Below are positions 9,696 through 19,790 of a DNA stretch of 63,701 nt, piece after piece. The position numbers and the translations under genes were made by a program. Every line of letters starts with the position of its first letter. Positions within the stretch are counted from its first letter, which is position 1. Below the pieces are notes generated by a model. It saw only the letters and a program-made list of their open reading frames with translations. It was not told where the DNA came from and searched no databases. Source of the stretch: Asparagopsis taxiformis (taxonomy: Eukaryota; Rhodophyta; Florideophyceae; Bonnemaisoniales; Bonnemaisoniaceae); contig JALQPE010001834.1 of the NCBI GenBank assembly GCA_030407315.1, positions 1 through 63,701 of the forward strand. The letters are read 5' to 3'.

Positions 9696-10313
9696 ATGGC
9701 CTCCAAATCTCTCGTCACAACCATCTTCCTATCCATGCTGCTCACCACAGCCCTCTGTCATTCGACCAACCCCGTTGCATCCACCACACTTCGCCAACTC
9801 TCACGTCCAAGGCGCTTTCGTCTCAACCAGGCAGCCACCGAACGTCTCTGCCAACGGAGCGGATGTGAATTGACCCGATGCTTCCGCAGACGCAGGACAG
9901 GAACCACAGCACCGATTCGTGGATTCCGATGCCGCGTTTCAAGAACATCTCCTTTACCAACGCCAACTGCGCCGCCGACAGGCCGAATCCTGCTGTGCAA
10001 TATCGACAAACAGCTGCTTCTCACCGTTCGCACAACGCTCAACGGCGTGAGAGGCGTGCTAGTGTTCAGAACGTACGGTCAAGCTTTCGACGCGGATCGA
10101 CAGAGAGAGGCCATGTGTCTCCAAAATGGCTCGGCTGGTATCTCAATCTCCAACGCCATTCGTCTGTCAGGGCCCGGATGCGTCCCGCAGCAAACGTGCA
10201 AGATCCGCTCCGGCGGTCGCTGCACCTGCTTGCCGGAGACGATGTTCTGCCTCCGAACACCGATTTCTAACGCGCTGGAGATGAACTGTCCGGCGCCGAC
10301 ACTGATTGACTAG
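9696..10313 (+). CDS. Secreted Cys-rich protein of unknown function
   Basis: The 205-residue product starts with a clear signal peptide ('MASKSLVTTIFLSMLLTTAL', cleavage expected shortly after, near 'LCHS'). The mature part is Arg-rich at first ('LCQRSGCELTRCFRRRR'). It then has about ten more Cys spread through a probable globular domain, with Cys-x4/5-Cys spacings near the end ('GPGCVPQQTCKIRSGGRCTC'), consistent with disulfides in an extracellular or wall protein. A TATA box lies 90 bp upstream, and the ATG context (ACAAAATGG) is good. No family is recognised. Expression to the secretory pathway is inferred from the signal peptide only. Confidence 0.75.
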   Translation: MASKSLVTTIFLSMLLTTALCHSTNPVASTTLRQLSRPRRFRLNQAATERLCQRSGCELTRCFRRRRTGTTAPIRGFRCRVSRTSPLPTPTAPPTGRILLCNIDKQLLLTVRTTLNGVRGVLVFRTYGQAFDADRQREAMCLQNGSAGISISNAIRLSGPGCVPQQTCKIRSGGRCTCLPETMFCLRTPISNALEMNCPAPTLID

Positions 10314-10640
10314 AGCGCTTCGGGTATGACAGCCGGTGTAGGCGTTGCTGAGTTTTCGTTTTAGTAACGATTTACCTAGAATCACTATTAAATTTCTACT
10401 CTATTACACATGGTCGCTGAAAGTCATTCCTAGCCAATAGACCCGTTTTTCTTCATAATTACATCCAAAATTCAACCCCAACTACCCAATAAAAAAATCA
10501 GCAGCAGCGAATCTCATAATCTACTCGCCCACTTGGCATTGTACAGTACGCTACTCTACGAAATACTCTATCCCTACTGGCCCGTATGGCCACACGTTGC
10601 ACACAGGGCACGCTAAGTTGTACTTGGCCAACCGCTACAC
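10314..10640. other. Intergenic, no gene seen
   Basis: This is the 3' flank of the secreted-protein gene and 5' flank of the next gene on the same strand. It holds AT-rich runs (CACTATTAAATTTC near 10385, CAATAAAAAAATC near 10488) that could serve as a 3'-end signal. Confidence 0.3.
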
Positions 10641-11474
10641 ATGGCCATTTCAGTAGTGTACAGTGAAGTAGAAGGAGAATCGTGTATGCACAGGGTGCTC
10701 TGCCCTGGATTCCGGCGATTGTGGCTTGTGAGGCTCTTCTTGCCATGGTTTCGCAAATCCATTTTTGCGGGATCACAAACCAACCCACGCACACGTCTGC
10801 AGCCCCTCCGCAAAATCCGCCCCACTTTTCGCCTATCTATTCTTGCCGTGTTTATCGCTGCTGCGTTTTACATCTCCACTTCCCGTGATCTATACTTCTT
10901 CAACTTTCTATTGGTCAAATCAGATGTATCGTCCACCTTTCTGCATTCTACATCGACTGATGAGCAAGTACCCAGCTCCTCTAATCGTTCCGTGATGGCA
11001 GGTTATGTGTCGTCTACACGTGTGCCTCCATTTCAAGAAAGCGTCGTGCCGTTGAGGCTGGGTCAGTTTGCGCGGCAGGTGGCGAGACGCGTGCATTCAC
11101 AACTGTTAGGTAACAAGTCGTACGTAGCGATACAGATGCGTACTGGGAAGGCATTTTCGTACTTTGAAAAAGCCGAGACCAGGAGGGTGGCTGCGAGAGA
11201 GAAGGTACACCGATACCGCGCGTTTGTAAACTGGATTGCGAATTGCACGGAAGAAGTGATATCAGAGGCGAAACGACAAGCCGAAGGGCTTGGGAATAGT
11301 GCTGTGTTTTATATTGCATCTGATATGTATAATCACGGGTGGAAGGGCGGAGAAACGGCGTCGATTCGAGCTTATCTGGCGACGAATGCGGCGAAGACAA
11401 CTGTGCGGCATAATTACGTCCCCCGACACAGTTTGCGCCCCCGTCCCAACATCTCTATTCGTTTGCGTCAATAA
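10641..11474 (+). CDS. Type II membrane glycosyltransferase-like protein, probably truncated
   Basis: The 277-residue product has a basic N-terminal tail, a membrane anchor at about residues 65-82 ('LSILAVFIAAAFYI') and a Ser/Thr-rich stem. It then has a lumenal domain with 'YVAIQMRTG', which resembles the conserved R-x-G loop of GDP-fucose-dependent O-/alpha-fucosyltransferase-like enzymes ('.iQ.RTG'). 'AVFYIASDM' follows at the position of the next core strand ('..yiaSD'). Such proteins sit in the Golgi. The catalytic domain ends early compared with family members of 350 residues or more, so the C-terminus may be shortened or continue through an unrecognised intron. The stop codon overlaps an AATAAA. 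Confidence 0.55.
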   Translation: MAISVVYSEVEGESCMHRVLCPGFRRLWLVRLFLPWFRKSIFAGSQTNPRTRLQPLRKIRPTFRLSILAVFIAAAFYISTSRDLYFFNFLLVKSDVSSTFLHSTSTDEQVPSSSNRSVMAGYVSSTRVPPFQESVVPLRLGQFARQVARRVHSQLLGNKSYVAIQMRTGKAFSYFEKAETRRVAAREKVHRYRAFVNWIANCTEEVISEAKRQAEGLGNSAVFYIASDMYNHGWKGGETASIRAYLATNAAKTTVRHNYVPRHSLRPRPNISIRLRQ

Positions 11475-11475
11475 A
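11470..11475 (+). promoter_or_regulatory. Polyadenylation signal AATAAA overlapping the stop codon
   Basis: The stop codon TAA at 11472-11474 lies inside an AATAAA. This is a compact arrangement if it is used. Confidence 0.3.
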
Positions 11476-11571
11476 TCTACTTTTCGGCTACATGCGTGAT
11501 CGTGTGATGCATTTCCCCTCTTTATCAGTCGTATCCGTAATGGCTTTCAGACAGAACGCTTCTTGCAATAG

Positions 11572-12231
11572 TTAACCGCTAGGTCCAGCAGCTCCCCCGC
11601 TTTCCAGCCGCGTGTTCGCCTCTTCTACTATAGTCAACTTGTCAGTACCGGCGTGACTAATGAACACGTCGTAGACTTCATCTGATGGAGGTGGATGTGG
11701 TTGTGAAAGGAGTGGCAGAGGAGGCTCATCTCGGCGCGGGAGTTGAGTGCTGTCTATGACCAGATCAATGTGATTCATACGGTACAACGATGAAATAAAT
11801 AGTCGGGATGTATCAGGGAAATAATGAGCCCCATCGACAGCACCTTCCACGGTGGCTATAGTGAAGGATGAGTCGCCTTCCTTGTATGTTACATTCGATG
11901 GAAATAAAAATGAAGAAGAGCGCCAGGAGAACTCTTGATTGCAAACAAGCAGAGGATTTGCAGCTATGTTCGATGCAGTACTGTCGCCATCGGGTTGTAC
12001 TCCGTCAAACAGCTCCCCTGACGATACATTCCACGACATTGATTTGCTCTCACCTGCCCCTATCTCTCCGTCTACCAAGGCACCTGCAATAGCTGAGATG
12101 AGGCTACAATCCGGGCTGAACCACATCGACTCAATGCCTCGGTTCGGACCTTCTTGCGCCGTACTACCGGAGTCATCAGAACCTGAAGAATGCGATGACA
12201 CTTCTTCACCGTCGGGTGTTAACGACAACGC
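11572..12231 (-). pseudogene. C-terminal continuation of the WD40 protein ending in a truncated TIR domain
   Basis: This frame follows the WD40 frame upstream without shift, separated only by a TAG. It opens with 'ALSLTPDGEEV', the usual strand of a WD repeat, and 'MWFSPDCSLISAIAG', another. After a Pro-rich linker comes 'YDVFISHAGTDK', the diagnostic first strand and loop (box 1) of a TIR domain. Only about 30 residues of TIR follow before the stop, whereas a full domain has 130-150. WD40-plus-TIR architecture is known from STAND/NLR-type immune-like proteins and from some bacterial and algal TIR proteins. Here the TIR is surely incomplete. The gene is either a pseudogene or has a missing 3' exon. 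Confidence 0.6.
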
Positions 12232-13518
12232 CTAATCATCAAAATCTGAGAATGAGTGCAGCACATTGCCGTTCTGCACGTCGACGACTTGTACGAAACA
12301 ATTTCTTGAACCAGCTTGAAATGCAACGAATCGGCGATTATTTGACACAGCGAGTTGTTCAGGCCAATGAAAATTAATCGAAATTTTGCAGCTGGAAATG
12401 ACGCGATCGGTTTGTTGTGACACGTCCTCCATGCTGCGTATCTCCAGACATTTCGACGGATCATTCCACGTCAACATTGTTGCCGCATCCTCAGAAACTG
12501 CAAATCCGACCACGCCTGGTAAGAACACATCGTCTTGTTCGTTGCTGCTGCTGACGGGCTGCGCATCCCAAACTTGTACTTTTCTCCCATCCAACCCGAA
12601 CAATTCCGAGTCATCTCTGACACAAAACTCACAGTCAGAATAAATGGATACATTGAGAAGAGTCTGCATCAACGATGCTTCCCGACCGTCGTTGCTAACA
12701 CGCCAAATCCAGATAAAATATAAACTCGTAGAATATAAAAAGCGCCCATCACTATTGAATAGTACACTTTCCACCTCATCGATAGATTGTTCAGGTGACA
12801 TCCAGAGATTTTCGCCGCTCCGCACATCCCAAATCCGAGTCGTGTCATCAGACGATCCTGAGGCCAGTAAGTTCCCATCACGTGTCAGCACCACGCAGTT
12901 CACATGATGTGCGTGCCCCTCAAACACTTTCGCACTGTCCTCAAAGCTTTCAGTTTCCCAAACATGGATATTTCGATCCAATGACCCGGATACCATAATA
13001 TCTTCACTTCCACTCACTGGCAGCGAAGACACGCGATTATCATGCGCGTTGACAGTCTGAATTGTCGTACCGCTATCTATATCCATCACTACTAGTCGTC
13101 CTCGACTAGTACCAACAACCAATTTCCCCACCGATGGCAGTACTTGCATGCTGGTGGAATTCTCTTTGTGTTCTAGTTTAGCTTTCATAGATCTCCAATT
13201 CTCGTACTCGAGGTCGTGCAGCCGATGACCACACGTGCAGCCTGGATACATTGTGGTACACGTGTTATGGTCAGCGGTACTAGAACCAGTTACAAGATTG
13301 GCCCACTGCACACCGGAAATGGGAGGTATGCACCAGAGGTCGTGCAGCTGATGACCACACGTGCAGCCTGGATACATTGTGGTACACGTGTTATGGTCAG
13401 CGGTAGTGAAACCAGTGACACAAACGCACTCATTGACCGTACAATGTGGTTCGGAACACTTATGAGGGGTAGCGAATTCAGTGGCGAGGGTGTTCACAAC
13501 GTTATTGAAACGTGACCC
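12232..13518 (-). CDS. WD40-repeat protein with duplicated Cys-rich N-terminal segment
   Basis: WD repeats are evident from about 13,150 down to 12,232, for example 'IMVSGSLDRNIHVWETE', 'LLASGSSDDTTRIWDVRSGE' and 'RKVQVWDAQPVS', giving at least six blades of a propeller. The first 90 codons contain two near-identical 42-residue units with 'TADHNTCTTMYPGCTCGH'. The open frame reaches back to 13,518, but it has no ATG before the repeat, so an upstream exon is likely. The frame ends in a TAG located inside a WD repeat (after 'LHSFSDFDD'), and the next frame goes on with the rest of that blade. This argues for a nonsense change rather than a natural end. Role: protein interaction scaffold, possibly immune-type given the TIR downstream. 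Confidence 0.65.
   Translation of the reverse strand, partial: GSRFNNVVNTLATEFATPHKCSEPHCTVNECVCVTGFTTADHNTCTTMYPGCTCGHQLHDLWCIPPISGVQWANLVTGSSTADHNTCTTMYPGCTCGHRLHDLEYENWRSMKAKLEHKENSTSMQVLPSVGKLVVGTSRGRLVVMDIDSGTTIQTVNAHDNRVSSLPVSGSEDIMVSGSLDRNIHVWETESFEDSAKVFEGHAHHVNCVVLTRDGNLLASGSSDDTTRIWDVRSGENLWMSPEQSIDEVESVLFNSDGRFLYSTSLYFIWIWRVSNDGREASLMQTLLNVSIYSDCEFCVRDDSELFGLDGRKVQVWDAQPVSSSNEQDDVFLPGVVGFAVSEDAATMLTWNDPSKCLEIRSMEDVSQQTDRVISSCKISINFHWPEQLAVSNNRRFVAFQAGSRNCFVQVVDVQNGNVLHSFSDFDD
13210..13415. repeat. 126-bp tandem duplication inside the WD40 gene
   Basis: GAGGTCGTGCAG begins at 13210 and again at 13336. About 80 bp are nearly identical between the two copies. The period of 126 bp equals 42 codons, so the duplication keeps the reading frame and doubles a Cys-rich segment. 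Confidence 0.85.
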
Positions 13519-14440
13519 CTAGAAGCAGTGATATCGATGACCCCTGCAATGCTAATGGAAATGTTGATTGTTTTGTTCTGGTTCGTGTCACTTGCTTTTC
13601 GATGATCATCGTTGTATCAACGACGACAACGCATACGGTCCTGGCTCTGCGGAAAGGTAACATATCTAAATTGCGCCGTAACCTCCGGTGTGTTTCATGG
13701 GCCATTCTTGATCTCTAGATAGGTGATAAATAAAAGTACACTGGGGGATATCAAATCTCGCTTAGTTCTATTACGGAGGTCTACGGGTTCGTACTCTGCA
13801 CTTCGCAGTTCAATGTACCACTGGTCGTGTGGTATCGTGGTATTCATCTCATTCGTTGGTAACCAGCCTGGAAATGGTTCGGCACAGACTTCTACGTTCT
13901 GGAACGCATTACAGGCAGCGGAAAGATCGATTCAGAGCTTGCACAACTACTGGAAACGCAAATGCAATAGCATGTGTTCCACCTACGACGGAAAGTCTTC
14001 CCAGCCGGACTAGCTTCACAGAAAGTGTTCTGGATGAAGTTGTTGATGCTTTAATCGACAGGATACTCAGCAACCTCGATGAGGAAGACGAGTCCGATAC
14101 CGAAAACGGCGAGGAATACTCTTTCCACTTTAAATGGAAATCTCTGATCGCTGTTATGTCCGTGGCTGGATTAGTGCGTTTCTCAGTAGATCAGTACAAA
14201 AAATTTGTTACCTGTGTGAACTGTCTCACTTCTTCCGTGATTCGAGTTGCAACTATACATGCATGTTCCACAGAACACAAATGTTCTGCAAACACTACCG
14301 CCCACCATGTCAGCCACTCATCAGCACTCCTGGATGGCGGTTCACAATACGTCGTAGATAGATCCCTGGGTTACCCTTCTAGAACGGCATAAACTGTACT
14401 GATCCACAACCCGAAATATACAATTCGTTTCGGCAGTCAT
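13519..14440. other. No supported gene
   Basis: A + frame at about 13829-14392 has an acidic stretch and one hydrophobic segment, but no recognisable domain and no good start. I would not call it a gene. Confidence 0.35.
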
Positions 14441-14560
14441 CGGTTTCGAAACCTTTTTCTGCTTCATTGTCACCGGTTTCGAAACCTGTTTCTGCTTCAG
14501 TGTCACCAGTTTCAAAACCTGTTTCTGCTTATGTGTGTCCGTCACTGGTTTCGAAACAAC
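14441..14560. repeat. 33-bp tandem repeat, about 3.5 copies
   Basis: Units starting CGGTTTCGAAACC at 14441, 14474 and 14507 and a partial one at about 14546 contain the palindrome TTTCGAAA. The period keeps a frame on the minus strand, but no gene is evident there. Confidence 0.8.
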
Positions 14561-14658
14561 TGCCATTGTTCTATTACAATAAATTGGTTACATTAGGCAG
14601 CCCTTGCATATTTTGCCGCTCTTCTATTCTCGCGTGAAAGCTGCAGCTTTCTTTCTTT

Positions 14659-14725
14659 CTTGCATTTCATGAAATGCAAGTGCACTTGAGAAGGAAATCC
14701 TCCGACGTCTGAGGCTTTCCTTCTC
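14659..14725. repeat. Two adjacent palindromes
   Basis: A perfect 22-bp palindrome (CTTGCATTTCAT and its mirror half) lies at 14659-14680. An imperfect hairpin follows, with 15-bp arms at 14688-14702 and 14711-14725 and an 8-nt loop containing GACGTC. They may be the terminus of a small inverted-repeat element. Confidence 0.7.
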
Positions 14726-15949
14726 TAGTTAAATGCTACATTTGCGCTACACCACTGCCCTCAGCTGTCAGTGGTTGTGCAACCCATGGTCTCTTCAACA
14801 ACTGCAGCCCTCCATCTCATGTTCCACTACTGTGCATACCCATCAATATGCCGACAAACACACATGCTTGTCAGAGGTTCTCCAGCCGATGACATCCTCC
14901 GTCATGGGTTTTCACAAAGTACCTATTACGGGCAACATCACACACATCCCAAGGCGTATCTCTAGCCGTCATCACAAACTTCTATATCACTTGGCATTAA
15001 TGTTCCCAGACTCTGCCAGGTCATTGCTTCAACAGGGCGTGAGAGTGGTTATTTCCTCCTTTCTACGATGATTCTATTTTTAATATTCAACCATGATTGT
15101 ATTGCCAGGCCAGTCTACTCAAATAAATTGACAGATGATTGAGTTCCACCGTTCACAGCTGTGACTTGGCAAGCGATACAAACCGTTGGCAAGTAGTACG
15201 TCCCAATTCACATTGTGTCTTCCGGGCCAATGACCAACAAGTTTGCCAAATCACTCAGCCCACGAACCTAGGTTTTTCTCTACTCCTGACACCTGCCGCA
15301 AGTTGCCAATTCTGCTCCTAAACGATCCTCCACTCCTTCTTGCCTCATATAAATAGAGAGAGAACTCAATAACCTCTCTCCAGGAAAATTTCGCTCATGC
15401 AATTTCCTCACACTATCGTTCCGAACACCTTCTACCTGTTGCACGCTTCTTGGCAGGTTCATTTTCCTCATCAATCAACTACTTCACATATCATCTTCAT
15501 CATTGCATGGTTTTGCCGACTCACATTTATCCCAACTCCGAATGGCCTCCTTGGACAATGGATTGAATCGATCCAATGGAGACAGCACTACTTTCAAACT
15601 ATTTTGCTCCCTTCAAGTAACAATATTTCGTTGGTACTCGACTACTTGTTCATGGCATGGGATTGTGCCGGTCCGTGGATTTGTACTCACCATTCTCAGA
15701 CGCTCAAAAACCCGCCAGTGGTTGTGCAACCGGTGTTTCCTGATATCACTCTCCACTATCATTACCCAGGCTGACCAATTGTTTTTCTTCACTTGTACAT
15801 TTCTTCATTCTCTGCACAGTCTGTACATCAACCACACTCCATCCATCTCAAAATTCAAATACCAAGAGCCGGATACTGTTTTGGTGATGCATCTATTACT
15901 CTTCATTATCGTTAATATAGCTATGGTGATCTTTCCTTCCCAATAAATA
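14726..15949. other. No supported gene
   Basis: CT/CA-rich sequence with several + frames, none showing a domain. The phrase CAGTGGTTGTGCAACC occurs at about 14769 and again near 15716. Confidence 0.35.
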
Positions 15950-17290
15950 TTGCTTCAGAGCGTCTGTTGCCTATAAAACTACACTTCTTTACCATATCTG
16001 TCTTCAAAACATCCCGAAATCAAGTGTTCCCAGAGCACATTGTGGCATTTCTGGTTTGAAAATTAGGTTTCAATTCACACCGTTATGGTATTTCTGGTTC
16101 CGTAATTTAGAGCTCTTAGAACGGTGCACAGCATCCATGTCTTTTAGTGATAGTGGTCCAAGAGCAATTTATGACGTTCCTGTTTTCGAATAGCATTGTT
16201 CCTAGAACGATATATACTGTTCATGACTTCAACTTGCATTAATCACAGAACGCTCTCTACTGTTCCCCATTTCGATATTCACTGTTCTCAGAACTTCTCA
16301 GGCTCTTCTTGGTACGGTCCGTGATGTTCCAGGTTCAGACTTTCTTACTTCGCAAAACAGTCTACACCGTTCTCGGCTCCTCAAAACACCGTTCTGGGAA
16401 TTGTCCGCGGGTTTCCTGAATACACTTCTTAGTATTCCTCTGCCGGTATGTGCTGTTCCTGGCTATATACTTCTTCATCTCCGGGAACAGTCTCTACTGA
16501 ACCTCTCTACACTTATCACTGTTCATGGAACATCCCTCATCGTCTCTATGTTGCTCCTTTAGTATTCGAAGAACAGTCTGTGATGATCCATGCCGTCTTT
16601 TTTGCTCTTCTGAGGACAGTATATGGTGTCCTTGTTAGTTGGATTCATTGTTCCCAGTCCGTTCAACAGTGTTCCTGGTTTCTATGCATGCTGGCTCCGG
16701 ATCAATCTTCGGTGATCCCAGTTTCCATCTATACCACTTCAGGGACTGTCTTTGCTGTTTTGTTGCGTTCCATGTCTGCATTCCTATAACAATCCTTGTC
16801 GTTCCTGTTTCCAAGTTCACTGTTCCACGAACGCTATGTTCCGTTTTGCTCCTCTTAATACAATGCTCCACAGAACGGTTGTTATTGTTCGCAGTTTCGA
16901 TATTACGTCAGTCTACACCGTTCATGTGGTGTTGTTTGTATAGTTCCTGGAGTATTCGAAGCTGTTCCGGGTACTCAACCACACTGTTCCCAGAACAATG
17001 ATTACTGTCCCAGTATGTAAACACAGTGTTCTTAGAACAGTAGGATTACTGTCACAGGATGTAAACATAGTGTTCTTAGAACAGTATGATTGGTTCCTGG
17101 CTGTCCAATACAGCACTCTCAGGAACGGTCTTCATCGTTTCTCATGTTTGAAATATCGTTCTCGACATTGTCCGTACTGTTCTCAGTTTTAAATATACTG
17201 TTCTCTGAACAGTGCTCTTCTTGTTCCATGAACAGTGTTTGGTGACACAATAAAACACTGTTTCACTGTTCTCAGTGCATTTCGTGCCTT
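15950..17290. repeat. Long array of GAACAGT / ACTGTTC palindromic motifs
   Basis: Dozens of degenerate copies of ACTGTTC and GAACAGT fill 1.3 kb. They are often paired as a palindrome of the form TGTTCT-N-AGAAC (for example GTGTTCTTAGAACAGT near 17027 and again near 17070). The motif is shared with 6.09-6.43 kb. The array abuts the 3' end of the transposase pseudogene at 17.3 kb, so it may be that element's subterminal region. Confidence 0.65.
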
Positions 17291-17291
17291 C

Positions 17292-19790
17292 CTAGTGTGG
17301 GACGTACCCTCCCATGACGTAGGCGGACTTTACCGCGCTGACGGAAATGTCCATGTCATGTATTGGAGGGCCTTCTGCCGTGGCGCGCAGTCTAGCGAGG
17401 GTGAGGAACGCTTGTGCAGCTGTGTCACCGAGTTGCTGGAATAGCGTTATGGTGCCAGACGGGAACGAGGAGTTGTGCAGAGGCAAAAGAGTGGCAGGAT
17501 CGGGCTGTCCGTTGATATCTGCAACGAGGAGGGTTGCATCGGGCAGCAGGGAGGCAAAGTCGTGCAGTGCAACGGTGAATCCGTCGCGAACGAGTACTGC
17601 ACCGTCTGTGGGCGATATCATGCGTGCGTTTCCCAATGTGTTGGATGGAGTATGACCAGTTGGAGTGGCCAAGGAGAATTCCATGTGGCGAATAGTCTCT
17701 TCCATGGCTGTGGAGCGCCTTCGAGAGGTTTTCCTATTTTCCTATAACTCTGTTTGAACAGAAGATGCGAGTGTTCGTAGGGGCCTGCATCAATGTGTTC
17801 CAGGGCGCCATATCTCTGCAAGTCACCGGGAAGATGGTCTAGAAGATGGAACTTGAAAGTTTTGAGACCTGTGGTGTGGAATGGGCCGAGGGTGGAGAGC
17901 ATTGATTGTTTGAAATAGGAATTGGAGTTCTGGAGGCTTTCTAGTTCGGCGGCAGTCCAGTGCTTGATGCGACCGCGTTTCATGACCCATGCGACGAGGT
18001 CAGAGTATTGCGTGCAGATGGAAGTGAGGGGGGCTGTATCTACTTCGTCACAGCATGTGTCAATGAATGCTGCGATGAAAGGGAACACCATGTCGACATG
18101 GTGATAGTCTTTGGCTGCGAGCATGCCGCGTATGCCGTCCTCCGTGAAGAGGCCGTTCAAATTGGTGCCCTTCTCACCCTTGGAGAAGTCGACATGAAGA
18201 CCGGTGATGTAGTAGTCGCGTTCGATAGCGGACAGAATGCTGTTTGAGCCGGCGAGGATGGATTTTTCACCTTCTTGAAGGTGCGAGGTGTCCCGGAATG
18301 GGAGGCAGTGGTGGTGGTGAGGTCTGGGGAGCTGAGGCGGTGGACAATGCACTGTTTGATGAGCTTTGAGATGCCGAGGTGGAGATTGTGCAGAGGCTCG
18401 AAGGAGAAAATGTTGTAGGGGTCTAGGGGACTGTTGGTGGGTAAAAGAGCGGTCGATTCGAGGACAGAGTGTTGTTCGAGGAGGGAGAGAGCTTCGAGCG
18501 GAGCAGTTGTATGCTCCTGAGCGCTCTCTTGGCGTGCAGAGCGTGTATCACCGAGGGAGCGGGGCTGGTGTGGCGCGGTGGATTCAAGTTGAGTGGCGGG
18601 GATGTAGCAGCGGTGGCAGGGATGTGTGGTGGTAGTGCTGTTGCGAGTGCATGACAGCTCTTTGGCCTCTGGAAAGTCGCAGCAATAATTGGCTAGGATG
18701 GGAAAGCATTGGCGGGCAGTTGCAGTGGAGTCTGTGCAGGGGAACCCGGAAGAGAACGCGGTGGATAGGGACGAAAACACTTTTTCGAGTGCTTTATGAA
18801 GAATATCAATTTTGCGAGCGCGACTAGCAGAACTAGAGGTTGTCGGCATTTCATCACCGAACAAGGCGTTGGACGAAGGGTTCACAATGTACGGAAGATA
18901 CCCGACGATGGTGAGGCCGGTACGGATGCAGTGGCGACGGAGGGGGCGGAGAAGTTGAGCAGTGTGACGTGTATGGGGTATGCGACGATTGCGGAGCTCT
19001 TGAGGCTTGTGCTGCTCTTGTCGGAGTACACTTGGAGGAGGCCGGCAAAGGAGGAAGGAGTGGGATCATTTTCCTCTTCCCATACGACCTGTGGATCTTC
19101 CGAGAGCTGCACGCGCTGTCTAGTAACCTGGTGCAGCGTTTTCGCGAATTCTGTGTGTAGGGGATGAGAAAATATTGCGGTGCCGTCTGGGGCGGTCTGT
19201 GGGGAGGGGTGGAAGAGAGTATTTTGGTCGTTAGCCAGTGCTAACTGCCTGCGGAGCATGTCGACTGGGTCGCGGAGGTACAGCTGTGCCGAGTACTTAC
19301 CAGTTTTGTCTGGAATGATGTGGCTCTTGTAACCTTCGGTGCGGAAATGTGTTTCGACCATGGAAGCGGTAACGTGGCGACATTCTTCTACGGTGCGAAC
19401 GGCGCTGTTGAACTTTTCTAGGGAGAATGAGGGGTCTTGTAGGATGGTGATGACTTCGCTCACGCGGCCAGCGCCGGCCTTGTACTCGAGGGTTGTGAGA
19501 CTGGCGGCGAGGGATTGCACGAGGAGGTCTGCGCGGGAGGGGGTTGAGGTTGGTGGCAGTGGAGCGTCACAGGGTGAGTCGCTGGAGGAAGCACGACCAG
19601 ATTCTGGGTCTGGGGAGCTGGGTTGCGGGGAATCATGGTCGCCGTTTCGAGCAGGCTCATGGGTGATGGCAGGGACACGAGCGTTGTTGAAATGTTGGGG
19701 AGAGGGGTTGAAACGGTAGCGACACGTTCGCTCATGCAGCGCGAGCGCATACGCATCTACGCAGTAGTAGAAGCACCCTTCATACTTTCA
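17292..19790 (-). pseudogene. Plavaka/CACTA-like transposase, frameshifted
   Basis: Read on the minus strand, the gene starts near 19,790 with a Cys/His segment ('CFYYCVDAYALALHERTC', a zinc-finger-like start) and a long linker. It then carries 'LLQVYSDKSSTSL' with 'AYPIHVTLLN', the hallmark 'YSDKT...YP..l.iaN' block of Plavaka-type transposases. After a frameshift near 18,900 come 'GYLPYIVN' and 'CHRCYIP'. 'NIFSFEPLHNLHLGISK' follows, matching the 'D.LH..hkG' region. A second shift near 18,270 leads to a helical part ('FKFHLLDHLPGDLQRYGALE'), and a third near 17,720 leads to the last part. At least three shifts make it inactive as it stands. It is followed on its 3' side by the GAACAGT array. 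Confidence 0.7.

Noticed and set aside
8080..12234. Alternative genetic code in which TAG or TGA is sense
   Set aside because: Long intact frames in the window (pol 1,385 codons, transposase, methyltransferase) end normally and use no internal TAG/TGA. The in-frame stops involve different codons.
14726..15949. Plus-strand open frames as secreted proteins
   Set aside because: Hydrophobic stretches come from CT-rich sequence. There is no consistent start, domain or frame length.
15950..17290. CRISPR-like or simple satellite array
   Set aside because: Motifs are short, in both orientations and unevenly spaced. There are no constant repeats with unique spacers and no fixed period.
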